This document shows positions 63,284-64,000 of a stretch of 64,000 nt of DNA, piece by piece (the stretch's first letter is position 1; each line of letters starts with the position of its first letter). The DNA is taken from positions 56,509-120,508 of the forward strand of contig NZ_BONZ01000064.1 of assembly GCF_016862975.1 (NCBI RefSeq), read 5' to 3'. The translations under genes and the position numbers were made by a program. The notes under the pieces are model-generated. The model saw nothing but the letters and a program-made list of their open reading frames with translations. It was not told the origin of the DNA and made no database searches. This DNA is from Rugosimonospora africana. Lineage in GTDB: Bacteria > Actinomycetota > Actinomycetes > Mycobacteriales > Micromonosporaceae.

Positions 63284-64000
63284 ATGGACTCGCCACAGAC
63301 ACTGCACGACTTCGTGTCCAACCTGCTCAGCAACCCTGACGCACTGATGGCCTTCCAGGTCGACCCCGACGCCGCGCTCAGCGCCGCGGGGCTGAGCGAC
63401 TGCAATGTGCAGGACGTCCAGGAGGCGATCCCGCTGGTGGTCGACTTCGCGCCTGCACAGACCGTAGCCACCCTGGAGAGCAGCCTCACCAACCTGACCA
63501 GCGACGCGCTGAGCGCCGACACGGCCGGCGTGGTGCAGCAGATCCAGGTGCTCGCCCAGCAGCTGCCCGCCCAGGCGACGAACGAGTTCAGCCTGACGGC
63601 GTCCGGCTCGCTCATCGGTGGCGCGGACGGCCTGGCCGGCGGCACGTCGCTGAGCGGCGGCATCACCTCGGGCCTGCTCGGCAACCTGAGCTTCGCCAGC
63701 GGCACCGACCTCAGCCACCTGAACGGGATGGACCCGATGGAGACGGTCTCGAGCGTCACATCGATCGCGGCAGGCGCGCTGAGCGACCCGAGCGCCACTC
63801 TCGGGGCCGTCACCGGCGTGCTCGGGGAGTCGAACGGCGCCCTGGGCGACCTGACCGGCGTGGTGAGCGGCACGCTGAGCGACCCGAACGCGGCGCTGGG
63901 CGAGGTCACCGGCCTGCTGAGCGACCCGACGGCCGCACTCGGCGAGGTCACCGGCCTGCTGGGTGGCGTGGGTCCGCTGGAGGGCGTGACCGGCACCCTC
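63284..64000 (+). CDS. IniB-like repeat protein, N-terminal part (cut by right edge)
   Basis: 239 codons are visible before the window ends. The first 70 residues match the IniB N-terminal domain in form: TLHDFVSNLLSNPDALMAFQ, DPDAALSAAGLSDCNVQDVQ, then AIPLVVDF. From about residue 150 it is repetitive, with units like LSDPSATLGAVTGVLG and LSDPNAALGEVTGLLSDPTA (alternating Leu/Gly/Ala), about 15-22 residues each. ATG 63284 has AGAGG seven bases upstream. By analogy to Mycobacterium it should be secreted or wall-associated and act with dynamin-like IniA/IniC, which would lie outside the window. Confidence 0.87.
   Translation, partial: MDSPQTLHDFVSNLLSNPDALMAFQVDPDAALSAAGLSDCNVQDVQEAIPLVVDFAPAQTVATLESSLTNLTSDALSADTAGVVQQIQVLAQQLPAQATNEFSLTASGSLIGGADGLAGGTSLSGGITSGLLGNLSFASGTDLSHLNGMDPMETVSSVTSIAAGALSDPSATLGAVTGVLGESNGALGDLTGVVSGTLSDPNAALGEVTGLLSDPTAALGEVTGLLGGVGPLEGVTGTL

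Overview
The window is a chromosomal stretch from a very GC-rich actinobacterium, most likely a Micromonosporales-type organism. That placement rests on gene content and gene order only. The order wblA(whiB4) - ponA - metallophosphoesterase, then asd - lysC - leuA, then recR - ybaB - dnaX - SRP RNA - tRNA-Ser matches the order known from Mycobacterium and Streptomyces relatives. Many genes start with GTG, and several appear to be leaderless, with a -10 hexamer ending about 6-10 bases before the start codon. The right edge enters an iniB-type cell-envelope stress locus.

Layout. 0-5.2 kb: the end of an ArsA-like ATPase, the iron-sulfur regulator WblA, a bifunctional penicillin-binding protein with a structured 5' leader, a YqeY protein and a phosphoesterase. 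5.3-8.7 kb: tRNA-Pro, then a decayed accessory strip with a 15-bp copy of the tRNA anticodon region, dispersed GC-rich repeats, and small membrane proteins, one apparently broken. 8.8-16.2 kb: trpD behind a Trp-codon leader peptide and attenuator; a MarR/NmrA divergent pair with a double operator; an ArsR-type regulator facing a PEP-mutase-family enzyme; a flavin monooxygenase; a GAF-GGDEF protein. 16.5-24.3 kb: asd-lysC operon, lipoprotein, leuA behind a Leu-codon leader peptide, an MFS exporter, and a secreted HNH-type nuclease coupled to a small protein. 24.4-30.6 kb: a complete five-gene oligopeptide/dipeptide ABC importer. 30.9-34.9 kb: recR, ybaB, dnaX, SRP RNA, tRNA-Ser(GGA). 34.9-37.8 kb: a small island closed by tRNA-Ser(CGA). 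It carries a GNAT acetyltransferase, an excisionase-fold DNA-binding protein with an unknown partner, and a lower-GC, leaderless two-gene module of membrane proteins. The first of these looks like an effector-associated (EACC1-like) component.

37.9-47.5 kb: deoD, then a lipoprotein facing a long co-directional cluster with two membrane-fusion adaptors, a response regulator, a histidine kinase, a MacB-like ATPase and permease, and a membrane-anchored beta-rich protein. This looks like a sensor-controlled export or envelope-maintenance machine with unusual low-complexity linkers. 47.5-55.5 kb: tadA and its partner, a probable leaderless 57-aa gene, a Pro/Gly/Gln-rich membrane protein, tyrA, mtnA, a PHP protein behind a 24-codon coupled leader ORF, and a DUF885 metallopeptidase. 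55.5-58.5 kb: a DUF6230/DUF6114-type pair with an extended, repeat-rich partner protein. 58.9-64 kb: a large LuxR ATPase regulator (IniR-like), a truncated Hsp70-type ATPase, and the divergent start of an IniB-like repeat protein.

Most promising for undescribed biology: the two-gene module at 36.65-37.5 kb, the Hsp70/IniB/LuxR locus at the right edge, and the RNA-level controls (trpD, leuA, ponA leaders and the PHP leader ORF). All functions are read from sequence alone; no database search was made.
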